Positions 16,525 through 25,645 of a DNA stretch of 64,000 bases are shown piece by piece. A model generated the notes under the pieces. That model saw nothing but the letters and a program-made list of their open reading frames with translations. It had not been told where the DNA came from and did no database searches. Position numbers and translations under genes: made by a program. This DNA is from Calditrichia bacterium (GTDB taxonomy: Bacteria; Calditrichota; Calditrichia; RBG-13-44-9; J075), in the NCBI GenBank assembly GCA_020635015.1, contig JACKAP010000003.1, positions 186,001 to 250,000 on the forward strand. The letters run 5' to 3'. Position 1 is the stretch's first letter, and every line of letters starts with the position of its first letter.

Positions 16525-16540
16525 AATTTGTATACAAATT
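16525..16540. promoter_or_regulatory. Perfect 16-bp palindrome, candidate operator
   Basis: AATTTGTATACAAATT, 63 bp upstream of the HD-domain gene. The core TTGTATACAA resembles operators of GntR-family (YtrA-like) regulators. No such regulator is adjacent. Confidence 0.45.
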
Positions 16541-16602
16541 GGTGAATTGGCCCAGCGTTATATGGTGCCCATTCACCGGCAACTGCAAATCAAGAGGCAC
16601 AT

Positions 16603-17163
16603 TTGATCGTTACAGCACCCGACCCGACCGCAGTGATTGCCAAATACTACCGCCCGGGCTCCCTCGCATATGATATTCTGACCGTTCACAGCGAGATGGT
16701 TGCCGCTAAGGCATTGCAACTGGCCTTGCGGGTAGAACAGCTATCACCGGACCGGGCATTCATCCGGGAAGCGGCCCTGCTGCATGACATCGGTATCTTT
16801 TTAACCGACGCGCCGGATATCGGATGTTTCGGGAAACATCCCTACATAATGCATGGCATACTCGGCCGGGAAATCCTGGAAAAAGAAGGTCTCCCCCGTC
16901 ATGCCCTGGTCTGTGAACGGCACACCGGCACCGGCATCAGCCGCGAGGATATCGTCTCGCAGAAGTTGCCGCTTCCACTCAGAGACATGCGGCCGGTAAG
17001 CCTGGAAGAACAGCTAATCTGCTATGCCGACAAATTCTACTCAAAAAATCCTCAAAAGCTGCGGATCGAAAAACCGGTCGAGAAAATACGCGCCAAACTG
17101 GCCCGTTTCGGGGAAGATAAAGTGCAGCAGTTTGAGCGCTGGGTTGAACAGTTCGGAACTTGA
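16603..17163 (+). CDS. HD-domain hydrolase
   Basis: 186 residues starting at a TTG with CAAGAGG 8 bases upstream. The HD signature is seen as H in ILTVHSEMVAAKAL, LLHDIGIF (HD pair) and a later D in LICYADKFY, with CERHTGTGI between, typical of small metal-dependent phosphohydrolases of the TIGR00295 type. The substrate is not known for this subfamily. It is a single-gene unit, downstream of a perfect palindrome that may control it, and convergent with the DUF1232 gene. Confidence 0.82.
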   Translation: MIVTAPDPTAVIAKYYRPGSLAYDILTVHSEMVAAKALQLALRVEQLSPDRAFIREAALLHDIGIFLTDAPDIGCFGKHPYIMHGILGREILEKEGLPRHALVCERHTGTGISREDIVSQKLPLPLRDMRPVSLEEQLICYADKFYSKNPQKLRIEKPVEKIRAKLARFGEDKVQQFERWVEQFGT

Positions 17164-17173
17164 CCCGTGCGAG

Positions 17174-17419
17174 TTATTTCCGCAGCTTGTCGTATAACAG
17201 TTTGATTAGATAGGCCAGCACCGCTGCGTCGTCGGCCAATCCCAGCGGGCCGAGCAGCGCTTCGGGAATAATGTCGATCGGTGATATCAGGTAGACGATC
17301 GCCGCCAGGATCAGCAGCACCGACCAATCCATCTTTTTTTTCTTTGGCGCTTCCGCCTTCGGCGGCACTTCGGTTACCTCGACATATTCCTCATCCGATT
17401 GACGCTTCTCTTCAGCCAA
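17174..17419 (-). CDS. DUF1232 (YkvA-type) membrane protein
   Basis: 81 residues from a TTG at 17419 that has AGGAGAGATCAC just before it; a longer frame starts at 17464 but lacks a well spaced site. The charged N-terminus is followed by one hydrophobic span and the DUF1232 core VYLISPIDIIPEALLGPLGLADDAAV. Members are small inner-membrane proteins of unknown role. It lies 10 bp from the convergent HD gene. Confidence 0.8.
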   Translation of the reverse strand: MAEEKRQSDEEYVEVTEVPPKAEAPKKKKMDWSVLLILAAIVYLISPIDIIPEALLGPLGLADDAAVLAYLIKLLYDKLRK

Positions 17420-17509
17420 GTGATCTCTCCTTTTTTCCCGGTAAGACATTCCTATTTCTGACAAAAGTTAGTCCTCGGACGCTTAAAACCCAACACTATT
17501 TTCCACTGC

Positions 17510-18052
17510 TTATTCAACCGGCAGTTCATAAAGCACGGCATTCTTGAACGGCACCAGGGCCAGCACGATCGCATGCTCATACAGACGGGCCCGGTCAATC
17601 ACGTTGCCGGTGAGCAGGCCGATTGCTCCCTGCTTTTGCTTGGATTGCTTTTGCTGAAACACCCGATCGTCGGCATCGCCGAGTTCCAGCCCCTGGCCGA
17701 CCAGGTCGGCAATCTGCGGAGGCAGGAAAAAGGTGCCGGTGCGACTTTTGCCCAGGCCGTCGCGCGACTTGATCACGATCCAGGCAAATGCGATCATCTC
17801 ATCTTCCATGTAGCTGACCCCACCTTCGATGCCGACCCAATAATCCGCCTGTGGCATTTGCCGGAAGGCGCCCTCAGCGCGGTTGTGGGCTCCCTGGAGG
17901 GTTTCCCCTTCCGAGGTGGGCTGGTCGGCAACTCCGGAAGGAACATTGGCCGAAGTGAGGGTAAACAGCTGCCCGGGGAACATTTTGCGGAATCCGTTTA
18001 ATACTGCCTGAACCTTGACCGGATTATGTGATGCCAATATAATTTGTTGCAT
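17510..18052 (-). CDS. Inosine/xanthosine triphosphatase (YjjX family)
   Basis: 180 residues. House-cleaning NTPase that removes non-canonical purine triphosphates (ITP/XTP). Motifs: N-terminal ILASHNPVKVQAVLNGF (HNPVK substrate loop), SEGETLQGAHNRA, YWVGIEGGV and the C-terminal GAIGLLTGNVIDRARLYEHA. An AGGA site precedes the ATG. It is a stand-alone gene here. Confidence 0.92.
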   Translation of the reverse strand: MQQIILASHNPVKVQAVLNGFRKMFPGQLFTLTSANVPSGVADQPTSEGETLQGAHNRAEGAFRQMPQADYWVGIEGGVSYMEDEMIAFAWIVIKSRDGLGKSRTGTFFLPPQIADLVGQGLELGDADDRVFQQKQSKQKQGAIGLLTGNVIDRARLYEHAIVLALVPFKNAVLYELPVE

Positions 18053-18160
18053 GATCGATCCTGCCTGTATGTTAAATGGGTGTATGGCGTTTATCTGGAA
18101 GCCCGAAAGATATCATATATCGAGCGAATAACAAAACAAGAAATTTGATTGTTTGTGGAT

Positions 18161-18297
18161 GGGCTGAGGGCTGAGGGCTGAGGGCTGAGGGCTGAGGGCT
18201 GAGGGCTGAGGGAAATTATTTAGTAAATACTTGACATCAATACTTTCCTTCGCCCTTCGCCCTTCGCCCTTCGCCCTTCGCCCTTCGCCCTTCGCCC
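18161..18297. repeat. Paired heptamer tandem arrays (GGGCTGA x7 and CCTTCGC x7)
   Basis: 18161-18212 is seven copies of GGGCTGA plus GGG. After a 34-base AT-rich spacer, 18247-18297 is seven copies of CCTTCGC plus CC. The arms are partly complementary (GGGC/GCCC). The first array and the 23 bases after it (18213-18235) are repeated exactly at 30278-30350. No gene lies in 18053-18390; the open frame through the array is an artefact of the repeat. Confidence 0.85.
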
Positions 18298-18390
18298 ATT
18301 TTTCCAAACTACCCCTTGACCACAGGTCAAACATTTTTAATATTTCTGCCTCGATCAAAATCGGTTAACCAATCAAGTAAAGAACCTCAC

Positions 18391-19692
18391 ATGAACAAAC
18401 GTTGGATAAAATTGACCGGTCTGGTGGGCCTTATTCTGCTGCTGCTGTGGTGGGCGTTCTCTCTGACCGGAGAAGATGACTATGCCGACATCCTGATTCA
18501 GCCGGTGCGAGGGCCTTTTGAAGTAACGGTGACCGTCACCGGCGAACTGCGCGCTAAGAATTCTACCGAGATCAAGGGACCTTCCAATGCCCGGAAGGTG
18601 CGCATCTGGGAGATGAAGATATCCAAACTGATTCCGGAAGGCACGGTGGTGAAGCAGGGCGATTTTGTGGCGGAACTCGACCGTTCGGAGATCATGGATA
18701 AGATCCGGGAAGCGGAACTTCAGGTACAGAAAGCGGAATCGCAGTATACCCAGGAGCAGCTCGACACCACCCTCACGCTGTCGGAAGCCCGCAACGAACT
18801 GATTAACCTGCAGTACAATATGGAAGAAATGAAGCTGCAAAAGGAGCAGGCCCGCTTTGAATCGCCGGCGATCCGCCGCCAGGCAGAAATCGATTATGAA
18901 AAGGCGGGACGTGCCTACCAGCAGGCTCAGCAGCATTACGACACCAAAGTGCGCCAGGCGGTGGCCAAGATGAAGGAAGCCTCCGCCAACCTCAGCCAGG
19001 AGCGTCAGCATCTGGAAACATACCAGAGCACCATGGAAGAATTTACCATTCTCGCCCCGGCCGACGGGATGGTGATTTACGACCGGGAGTGGAATGGGAA
19101 GAAAAAGGTGGTCGGTTCCACGGTGGACGGGTGGGATCCGGTGGTGGCTACCCTGCCGGACCTGTCGGTGATGGAGTCGCTGACCTATGTCAATGAGGTG
19201 GATATCCAGAAGATCAAGGCAGGGCAGCCGGTGTCCATCGGCCTGGATGCCAATCCGGACAAACAGCTCAGCGGCAGCGTGACCGACGTCGCCAATGTCG
19301 GGGAGCAGCGCCCCAACTCCGATTCGAAGGTCTTCGAGGTCACGATTCTGGTGAATGAAGCGGACTCGACCCTCCGTCCGGCCATGACTACCTCCAATAA
19401 TATCATCGTCAAACAGTTGGAGGATGCGTTGTACATCCCCCTGGAATGCATCTTTACGGATGACAGCCTCACCTATGTCTATAAAAAAAGCGGTTTCCGC
19501 ACCGTAAAACAGGAAGTCCAGATCGGGTTGGTGAATGAGAATCATGCCGCCATCGAGGCCGGGTTGGCGGAAACCGACCGGGTCTATCTCTCCACTCCGG
19601 CGGATGCTGCAGACCATCCGGTATCCTACCTGGAGAAAACGCCAACCGCACCCACCGCCCGGGAGAGCAAAGCGTCAGATGAAAATCCATAA
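18391..19692 (+). CDS. HlyD/MacA-type membrane fusion protein
   Basis: 433 residues from ATG 18391. One N-terminal membrane anchor (LTGLVGLILLLLWWAF), a barrel-lipoyl region, a long coiled-coil hairpin (about 100-220, Gln/Glu-rich), and FTILAPADGMVIYDREW typical of the periplasmic adaptor family. It links an inner-membrane ABC transporter with an outer-membrane channel. The 3' end overlaps the permease start by 14 bp, so the two are coupled. Neither an ATPase nor a TolC-like protein is adjacent. Confidence 0.88.
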   Translation: MNKRWIKLTGLVGLILLLLWWAFSLTGEDDYADILIQPVRGPFEVTVTVTGELRAKNSTEIKGPSNARKVRIWEMKISKLIPEGTVVKQGDFVAELDRSEIMDKIREAELQVQKAESQYTQEQLDTTLTLSEARNELINLQYNMEEMKLQKEQARFESPAIRRQAEIDYEKAGRAYQQAQQHYDTKVRQAVAKMKEASANLSQERQHLETYQSTMEEFTILAPADGMVIYDREWNGKKKVVGSTVDGWDPVVATLPDLSVMESLTYVNEVDIQKIKAGQPVSIGLDANPDKQLSGSVTDVANVGEQRPNSDSKVFEVTILVNEADSTLRPAMTTSNNIIVKQLEDALYIPLECIFTDDSLTYVYKKSGFRTVKQEVQIGLVNENHAAIEAGLAETDRVYLSTPADAADHPVSYLEKTPTAPTARESKASDENP

Positions 19693-21010
19693 ACTGCCCC
19701 ACAATTTTTTCATCGCCCTGGAGGCTATCGTGCAGAACAAATCACGGGCGCTACTGACCTCATTGGGGATCGTTTTTGGCGTTGCCTCGGTCATTGCCAT
19801 GCTGGCAATCGGCCAGGGCGCACAGCAGGAGATCCTGGAGCAGATGAAGCTGCTCGGCACCAACAACATCATTGTCAAGCCGGTGACGGAGCAGGAAGAA
19901 GGCAAGCTGGAGGAAGACGAGAAAGACACTTCGGAAAAGCAGCGTTTTACCCCGGGGCTGAACCTCCAGGATGCCCTCAGCATTGCCCGCACCATCCCCC
20001 ACCTGCGCAGTGTCAGTCCGGAAGTGTTGGTGGAAAGCCTGGCGATCAGCGGTGGCCGTAAACGCACCGTCAAGCTGGCCGGGGTCGACCGCGCCTATTT
20101 TGCCGCCTCGAACTTTGCGCTGGCCGATGGGCGGCTTTTTTCTGATTACCAGATCGAAAATGCGTTGCCGGTATGCGTGATCGGGCATGGCATCAAGGCG
20201 CGGTTTTTCCCCAAGCGCGATCCACTGGGACAACAGATCAAATGCGGCAAGCTCTGGCTGACCATCATCGGGGTGCTGGAAGAGCGGAAAATCAGCGAAA
20301 AGCAGATCACCCACCTGGGTATCCGGGATTATAACCTGGATATCTACACCCCGGTGACCACCCTCTTGTTGCGCTACCAGAACCGCTCGCTGGTGACCAA
20401 GGACGACATCATGCGCGCCTCGCGTCGCTGGCGTGATCAGGATGATAAGCCGGTCAATTACCATCAGCTCGACCGCCTGATCGTGCAGGTTAGCGACTCG
20501 AAACACATTCTGCCGGTTGCCGATATTCTCAGTCGTATGCTGGAGCGCCGCCATAACCGGGTGGTCGATTTCGAGATCGTTGTACCGGAGCTGCTGCTGC
20601 AGCAGGAGCAGCGCACCCGCGCCATCTTCAATATTGTGCTGGGGGCAATTGCCTCGATATCCCTGCTGGTTGGGGGGATCGGGATCATGAACATCATGCT
20701 GGCTTCGGTGCTGGAGCGCATCAAGGAGATCGGTATCCGCATGGCGGTGGGGGCCACGCAAACGGACATCGTGCTGCAGTTTGTGATGGAGGCGATGATC
20801 ATCAGCCTGTCCGGGGGCATCGCCGGCATTATCCTGGGGGTGCTGATGAGTTATTTTATAGAGAGCATTACCGACATCAAAACGATCATCTCGCCGCTGG
20901 CGGTGGGCGTCTCCTTCCTGGTTTCGATCAGTGTGGGGCTGGTCTTTGGCATCAACCCGGCGCGCCGGGCGGCGGCACAGGATCCGATCGTTTCGTTGAG
21001 ATATGAGTGA
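19679..21010 (+). CDS. MacB/FtsX-type ABC transporter permease
   Basis: 443 residues from ATG 19679. The N-terminal segment SRALLTSLGIVFGVASVIAM and a large periplasmic MacB-type domain (about 50-300) are followed by three C-terminal helices, with GGIGIMNIMLASVLERIKEIGIRMAVGA as the FtsX signature (quoted in parts). It acts as the mechanotransmission permease of a tripartite exporter. There is no fused nucleotide-binding domain and no ATPase gene in the window, so the ATPase must be supplied from elsewhere. Cargo unknown. Confidence 0.88.
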   Translation: MKIHKLPHNFFIALEAIVQNKSRALLTSLGIVFGVASVIAMLAIGQGAQQEILEQMKLLGTNNIIVKPVTEQEEGKLEEDEKDTSEKQRFTPGLNLQDALSIARTIPHLRSVSPEVLVESLAISGGRKRTVKLAGVDRAYFAASNFALADGRLFSDYQIENALPVCVIGHGIKARFFPKRDPLGQQIKCGKLWLTIIGVLEERKISEKQITHLGIRDYNLDIYTPVTTLLLRYQNRSLVTKDDIMRASRRWRDQDDKPVNYHQLDRLIVQVSDSKHILPVADILSRMLERRHNRVVDFEIVVPELLLQQEQRTRAIFNIVLGAIASISLLVGGIGIMNIMLASVLERIKEIGIRMAVGATQTDIVLQFVMEAMIISLSGGIAGIILGVLMSYFIESITDIKTIISPLAVGVSFLVSISVGLVFGINPARRAAAQDPIVSLRYE

Positions 21011-21054
21011 GGGGGAAGAGGTCCGTGGTTCGGAGACAGGTTGGAGGAAAGATT

Positions 21055-21144
21055 GTTAATGGGTTAATGGGAGTATGGGTTAATGGGTTAAAGACTTAGG
21101 CTCGCTATGTCCGTTTTTCCCCATCAACCCATTAACCCATTAAC
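21055..21144. repeat. GTTAATGGG inverted repeat, perfect 17-bp arms
   Basis: GTTAATGGGTTAATGGG (21055-21071) and CCCATTAACCCATTAAC (21128-21144). The left arm is a tandem of the heptamer GGTTAAT; the loop holds a second GGGTTAATGGG. It lies between convergent genes. Confidence 0.75.
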
Positions 21145-21152
21145 AAAAACGT

Positions 21153-22208
21153 CTACTCCTCCCGGCGTTCAAAAAGATACCCCATCTCCAGTTCGCGCAC
21201 CCCTTTGGCATCGCCCACCCAGTAACCCCGGCTGGGGCGGTAGATGCCGGCGCCGCCGGTCTCGCCGGCCCGGTTGACCGCATAGAAATTAACCCCAAAG
21301 TTCGGTCTTCCGTCTTTGTGGCGCAGGTGCGGCAGACGGTTATGGTCGACGATGCGCCGGCAAACCTCCAGACAAGCCTCTTGAGGCGATTTCCCCATGC
21401 GCATGAATTCCACGATCATAAAACAGCTCAGGTTGGTCAGATTGGCCTCGCCCCGCCCGGTGGAGCCGGCGGCGCCGACCGCATTGTCAACGTACAAACC
21501 GGCGCCGATGATCGGGGAATCCCCCACCCGTCCGGGGATCTTGAAGCTCAACCCGCTGGTGGTGGTCACCGCTGCCAGGTCGCCGTTGGCATCCAGCGCC
21601 GAGCAGTGGATGGTGCCGTAGTTATGGCGATATTCCCGGAGTAATTCGCTGTATTCGTCGTCCGGACCGGGGAACCACTTGTCCTGGTCGCTAAGGGTTT
21701 CTTTCCATTTCAGCCAAATCTTACGCGTTTTGTCGGTGAGGAGATTCTCTTCCGGAAAACCATGGGCTTTGGCGAACCGCTTGGCCCCCTCCCCTACCAG
21801 CAGCACATGATCGCTGCGCTCCATTACCAGGCGGGCGACTTTCGCCGGATTGCGGATGCCTTCGATGGCGGCCACTCCGCCGGCGTTATGGGTGGGGCCG
21901 TGCATCACCGCGGCATCCAGTTGCACCACCCCGTCTTCGTTGGGCAGGCCGCCGTAACCGACGGTAATATCTTCCGGATTGTCTTCCACCAGGGTTACGC
22001 CCCCGATGATCGCATCCAGCACCTCGCCGCCCTGCTGCAGTTGCTTCAGGGCGTGGCGGGCGGCGACTTCGCCATTACCGCTGACGATCACGACCGGGCC
22101 TTTGGCTGCGCCCTGATCCCGGCTGCTTTCCGGAAATCCTGTAGCAGGCAGCAGCGCGCTCCCGATACCGAGGGCGGCGGTTTTTTTCAAAAACTCGCGT
22201 CGTTTCAT
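21153..22208 (-). CDS. Glycosylasparaginase (N4-(beta-N-acetylglucosaminyl)-L-asparaginase), exported
   Basis: 351 residues. Hydrolyses GlcNAc-asparagine to GlcNAc-amine and aspartate; N-terminal nucleophile family T2. A Tat-like signal is present (KRREFLKK then a hydrophobic stretch), so it acts in the periplasm. The autocleavage nucleophile is T199 in HNYGTIHCSALD, followed by TTTSG; substrate-binding GRVGDSPIIGAG and GAAGSTGRGE are conserved. Its ATG overlaps the stop of the ROK kinase gene (ATGA, 22205-22208), which points to joint use of GlcNAc-Asn. Confidence 0.92.
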   Translation of the reverse strand: MKRREFLKKTAALGIGSALLPATGFPESSRDQGAAKGPVVIVSGNGEVAARHALKQLQQGGEVLDAIIGGVTLVEDNPEDITVGYGGLPNEDGVVQLDAAVMHGPTHNAGGVAAIEGIRNPAKVARLVMERSDHVLLVGEGAKRFAKAHGFPEENLLTDKTRKIWLKWKETLSDQDKWFPGPDDEYSELLREYRHNYGTIHCSALDANGDLAAVTTTSGLSFKIPGRVGDSPIIGAGLYVDNAVGAAGSTGRGEANLTNLSCFMIVEFMRMGKSPQEACLEVCRRIVDHNRLPHLRHKDGRPNFGVNFYAVNRAGETGGAGIYRPSRGYWVGDAKGVRELEMGYLFERREE

Positions 22209-23146
22209 GCGTGTCCCTCCTGGTCGAGTGCAAATGCCGCCGCGCCCAGCAGTCCGGCTTTGTTACCCAGCCGCGCCCGCATGACGGTTACCTCCCGAGT
22301 GGCGGCTTTCATGGCAAGATTGATCGCCGCCGCTTCGATCCGCGCCACAAACCAATCGCCGGCTTCACTGACCCCGCCGCCGATGATCACCTTTTCGGGA
22401 TTGAAAATATTGATTAGATTCGCCACCCCCACGGCGCAGATGCGAATTTCTTCTTCCACTACCGCCACTGCCGCGGCTTCCTTGCGGTCATAAGCGTTAA
22501 AAATATCGATAGTGCTGGCGATAAAGCTTTCCGGCTTCAGCCTCCGGTAGTGTTCAATCATCGCCGAGGCGGAGCCGTAAATCTCCCAGCAGCCGATCCC
22601 GCCGCAGCGGCATTGGCGACCGTTATAATCGATGCTCATGTGCCCAATCTCCGAGCCGGCATAGCGACTGCCCCGGAACAGACGGTGATCGACAATAATC
22701 CCGCCCCCGATGCCCGTGCCCAGGGTAACGCAGACCACATTCGCCGCGCCTTTTCCGGCGCCATATTTTAGCTCGCCGTACGCCATCATGTTGGCATCAT
22801 TGTCCGCCCATACCGGCAGGTTGACCCGTGCTTCCAGCGAGCGCTTGATATACACATCTTTCCAGTGCTTGAAATTCGGGGTGTTGCCCATTAATTGCCC
22901 GGTTTCGACATTCACCGCGCCGGGAGTGCCCATGCCTACCGCCCGGACCGTCAGTTGCTCTCCTTGGGCAGCCTTGATTGCGGATGAGATAGCCTCGGCA
23001 ATGTCGTCAAGAATGGCCTCGACCGGCTGATCCGCCCGGGTCGGCCGTTTAAATTCCTCCACGATGATTCCGGATGAAGAGCAGATCCCATACTTGATAG
23101 CGGTTCCGCCTAAATCAACCCCGACCGCAAATGTTTCCTTATCCAT
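22205..23146 (-). CDS. ROK-family sugar kinase (likely GlcNAc or glucose kinase)
   Basis: 313 residues from ATG 23146 (CAGGAA upstream); an ATG further up at 23170 is less likely. ATP-binding DLGGT (residues 11-15), catalytic base D117 in ADNDANMM, GTGIGGG, substrate/zinc region ExGH (H169) with the ROK zinc motif C179-R-C181 ... C186 (CRCGGIGCWE). Phosphorylates a hexose or GlcNAc at O6. Coupling to glycosylasparaginase favours GlcNAc, but glucose cannot be excluded. Confidence 0.9.
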   Translation of the reverse strand: MDKETFAVGVDLGGTAIKYGICSSSGIIVEEFKRPTRADQPVEAILDDIAEAISSAIKAAQGEQLTVRAVGMGTPGAVNVETGQLMGNTPNFKHWKDVYIKRSLEARVNLPVWADNDANMMAYGELKYGAGKGAANVVCVTLGTGIGGGIIVDHRLFRGSRYAGSEIGHMSIDYNGRQCRCGGIGCWEIYGSASAMIEHYRRLKPESFIASTIDIFNAYDRKEAAAVAVVEEEIRICAVGVANLINIFNPEKVIIGGGVSEAGDWFVARIEAAAINLAMKAATREVTVMRARLGNKAGLLGAAAFALDQEGHA

Positions 23147-23332
23147 GTGTGATTTCCTGTATTTTCGCAACTAAGATTGGCTTATCAGGCGCGCCATAGT
23201 TTACGAACAATTCATTTTTTTGTCAAGGTGAAGTTACGGCGCAGCCGTGTTAAATATTTTTTGATTCTATTGAAATAAGCGGTTTTTTTTAATATTCTGT
23301 CACCTAACGCTAACGCAAAAGGAAGCCAAGCT

Positions 23333-24277
23333 ATGAAGAAGATCCTGATTACCGGCGCATGCGGGCAGATCGGTTCCGAACTGGTATTTGCACTTGCCCA
23401 GCAATACGGCAGCGAGCATATTTTTACCACCGACATTCAGCGTCCCCCCGCGATCATTCGCGAGCACAGCGAATTTATTTATCTGAACGTGGTCGATAAA
23501 CACTCCCTGGCCCGCATCGTGGTGGAAAAAGATATCGATACCATATTTCATATGGCGGCAATTCTCTCTGCCACCGGAGAAAAGGATCCCAAATACGCCT
23601 ATGATGTCAACATGACCGGCTTGATCAATGTGCTGGAAGTCGCCCGCAAGAAGCGGGTAGAGCGGGTGATTACACCCAGTTCCATCGCGGTCTTCGGCCC
23701 CGATGCTCCCAAGAATAACACGCCCAACGAAACCCCGCTCAATCCGACTACCATGTACGGGGTCACCAAAGTAGCCGGCGAGAAACTGTTGCAGTATTAC
23801 TATCTCAAATACGGCCTGGATGCCCGCTCCCTGCGCTATCCCGGCATTATCAGCAGCGAGACCGCGCCAGGGGGCGGCACGACCGATTTTGCGGTTGATC
23901 TTTACCTTCATGCCGTGCAAAACCACCCTTATGCCTGCTTTATCAGCGAAGATACCCCCCTTCCTTTCATGTACATGCCCGATGCCATCGACGCCATCAT
24001 CAAACTGGCCGGGGCGGACAACCGCCGGTTGCAGCGCCGGGTGTACAACGTACACGCCATGTCCCTGACTCCGCGGGAGATTGTCGCATCGATCCAACAT
24101 CACCTGCCGGAATTCCGCTGCACCTATGCCCCGGACTTTCGCCAGGCGATCGCCGACTCCTGGCCAAACGGCATCGATGACAGCGCCGCCCGGGAAGAAT
24201 GGGGCTGGTCGCCGGCGTATGACCTGCCGATGATGACCCGGGATATGATCGAGCGTATCCGGCGCCGGCAGTCATAA
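23333..24277 (+). CDS. SDR-type L-threonine 3-dehydrogenase
   Basis: 314 residues. NAD-binding GACGQIG (8-14), active-site TPSSIAVFGP and Y142-G-V-T-K146. The overall pattern, including YPGIISSETAPGGGTTDFA and HAMSLTPREI, matches the short-chain/extended threonine dehydrogenases found in Bacteroidetes and archaea rather than nucleotide-sugar epimerases. Converts threonine to 2-amino-3-ketobutyrate. No Kbl ligase is adjacent. It starts a plus-strand unit with the FAD oxidoreductase 100 bp downstream. Confidence 0.85.
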   Translation: MKKILITGACGQIGSELVFALAQQYGSEHIFTTDIQRPPAIIREHSEFIYLNVVDKHSLARIVVEKDIDTIFHMAAILSATGEKDPKYAYDVNMTGLINVLEVARKKRVERVITPSSIAVFGPDAPKNNTPNETPLNPTTMYGVTKVAGEKLLQYYYLKYGLDARSLRYPGIISSETAPGGGTTDFAVDLYLHAVQNHPYACFISEDTPLPFMYMPDAIDAIIKLAGADNRRLQRRVYNVHAMSLTPREIVASIQHHLPEFRCTYAPDFRQAIADSWPNGIDDSAAREEWGWSPAYDLPMMTRDMIERIRRRQS

Positions 24278-24376
24278 GCAAAAATTCCAAAATATATCTT
24301 TTATAAATGTTTCGTATTCAGCAAATTTAGCGCAATTTATTAGTTCACGGATCATTGATATAGCACAGAGACTCCT

Positions 24377-25645
24377 ATGAGTACGCAGACCCAACATTCG
24401 GATGTACTGATTATTGGCGGCGGTGCGATTGGACTGAGTGCCGCTTATTACCTCAACGCCGCCGGCCTGAAAGTAACCATTCTGGAAAAAAAGGATATTG
24501 GCGCCGGTTCCTCTTATGGGAATGCCGGATTGGTAGGACCGCGTTATTTTGTGCCCCTGGCTTCTCCCGGAGTGGTCAAAAAGGCGCTAAAATGGATGTG
24601 GAATCCGGAGAGCCCGTTTTATATCAAGCCCCGCTTCAGCCCGGCGTTAATTTCCTGGCTGTGGAAATTCAATGCGGCCAGCAACGCGGCGCAGATGCAG
24701 AAGGCACTCCCGGTGCTGCTGGAGATGAACGTCGCCAGCCTGCAATTTTACGAGCAGATCATGAAGACAACCGGGCTGGATTTTCAATTACGGCAAAACG
24801 GGCTGTTGATGCTCTACAAGACCCCCGGCGGGGAAAAAGATGTGCTCAGCCTGGCAGACCTTGCCCGTAAGTATGGATTGGAAGCGCGCAATCTCAAGGC
24901 AGATGAGATCGCGGTCCTGGAGCCGGCGATCCAACCGCTGGCCAGCGGGGCGGTTTATTTTGTGGAAGATGCCAACATCACCCCCCATCTGTTTTTGAAG
25001 AATATGGGCGAGTATTTACGCAGCAAAGGGGTCGCCATTTATACCGATACCGAAGTTCTCGGTTTCGCCGCTGCCAACGGAAAGATCGACGCGGTCAAAA
25101 CTGCCAAGGGGGATTATCATGCCAAAGAGGTGGTCATTGCCGGCGGTGCCTGGTCGGCCAACATCGTAAAAGATTTACGCATCAAATTGATGCTGCAGCC
25201 GGCCAAGGGATACGGCATCACCGTCAAACAACCGGCGAAGGCGCTGCATATCCCGATGTTGCTGGCAGAAGCCAAAATCGCCATCACCCCGATGGGAAAC
25301 CAACTGCGCTTTGCCGGCACTCTGGAACTCTCCGGGCTAGATACATCCATCAATCAGCGGCGGGTGAATGCGATCCTGCGCACCGTTCCGCAATACCTGG
25401 CAAATATCCAGCCGGATCAACTTGGCGAACAGGAAATCTGGAGCGGCATGCGCCCCTGTTCTCCGGACGGCCTGCCCTACATCGGGCGTTTCCCCCGCTA
25501 CCAGAACCTGATTGCCGCCACCGGGCACGCTATGATCGGCATCTCCCTGGCGCCGGTCAGTGGAAAGCTGATTGCGGAAATCGTGCAGGGGGAAAAGAGC
25601 TCGATCGATCTCGATCCCCTGCGGGTAGAGCGGTTTGGAGGTTAG
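24377..25645 (+). CDS. FAD-dependent D-amino-acid dehydrogenase (DadA family), copy 1
   Basis: 422 residues. Rossmann FAD-binding VLIIGGGAIGLSAAYYL at the N-terminus, SSYGNAGLVGPRYFVPLASPG, and C-terminal GMRPCSPDGLPYIGR and ATGHAMIGI. Family members oxidise D-amino acids including D-hydroxyproline, passing electrons to the respiratory chain. It is a close paralogue of the protein at 25829-27094 and convergent with it across a long palindrome. Its substrate might be cis-4-hydroxy-D-proline or another D-amino acid. Confidence 0.88.
   Translation: MSTQTQHSDVLIIGGGAIGLSAAYYLNAAGLKVTILEKKDIGAGSSYGNAGLVGPRYFVPLASPGVVKKALKWMWNPESPFYIKPRFSPALISWLWKFNAASNAAQMQKALPVLLEMNVASLQFYEQIMKTTGLDFQLRQNGLLMLYKTPGGEKDVLSLADLARKYGLEARNLKADEIAVLEPAIQPLASGAVYFVEDANITPHLFLKNMGEYLRSKGVAIYTDTEVLGFAAANGKIDAVKTAKGDYHAKEVVIAGGAWSANIVKDLRIKLMLQPAKGYGITVKQPAKALHIPMLLAEAKIAITPMGNQLRFAGTLELSGLDTSINQRRVNAILRTVPQYLANIQPDQLGEQEIWSGMRPCSPDGLPYIGRFPRYQNLIAATGHAMIGISLAPVSGKLIAEIVQGEKSSIDLDPLRVERFGG

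Noticed and set aside
18161..18297. CRISPR array
   Set aside because: Units are contiguous 7-mers without spacers of variable sequence; no cas gene is present.
18113..18358. Open frame made of repeated GEGRRAK and PSALSPQ units
   Set aside because: It is only translation of the two heptamer arrays, has no ribosome-binding site and no independent support.
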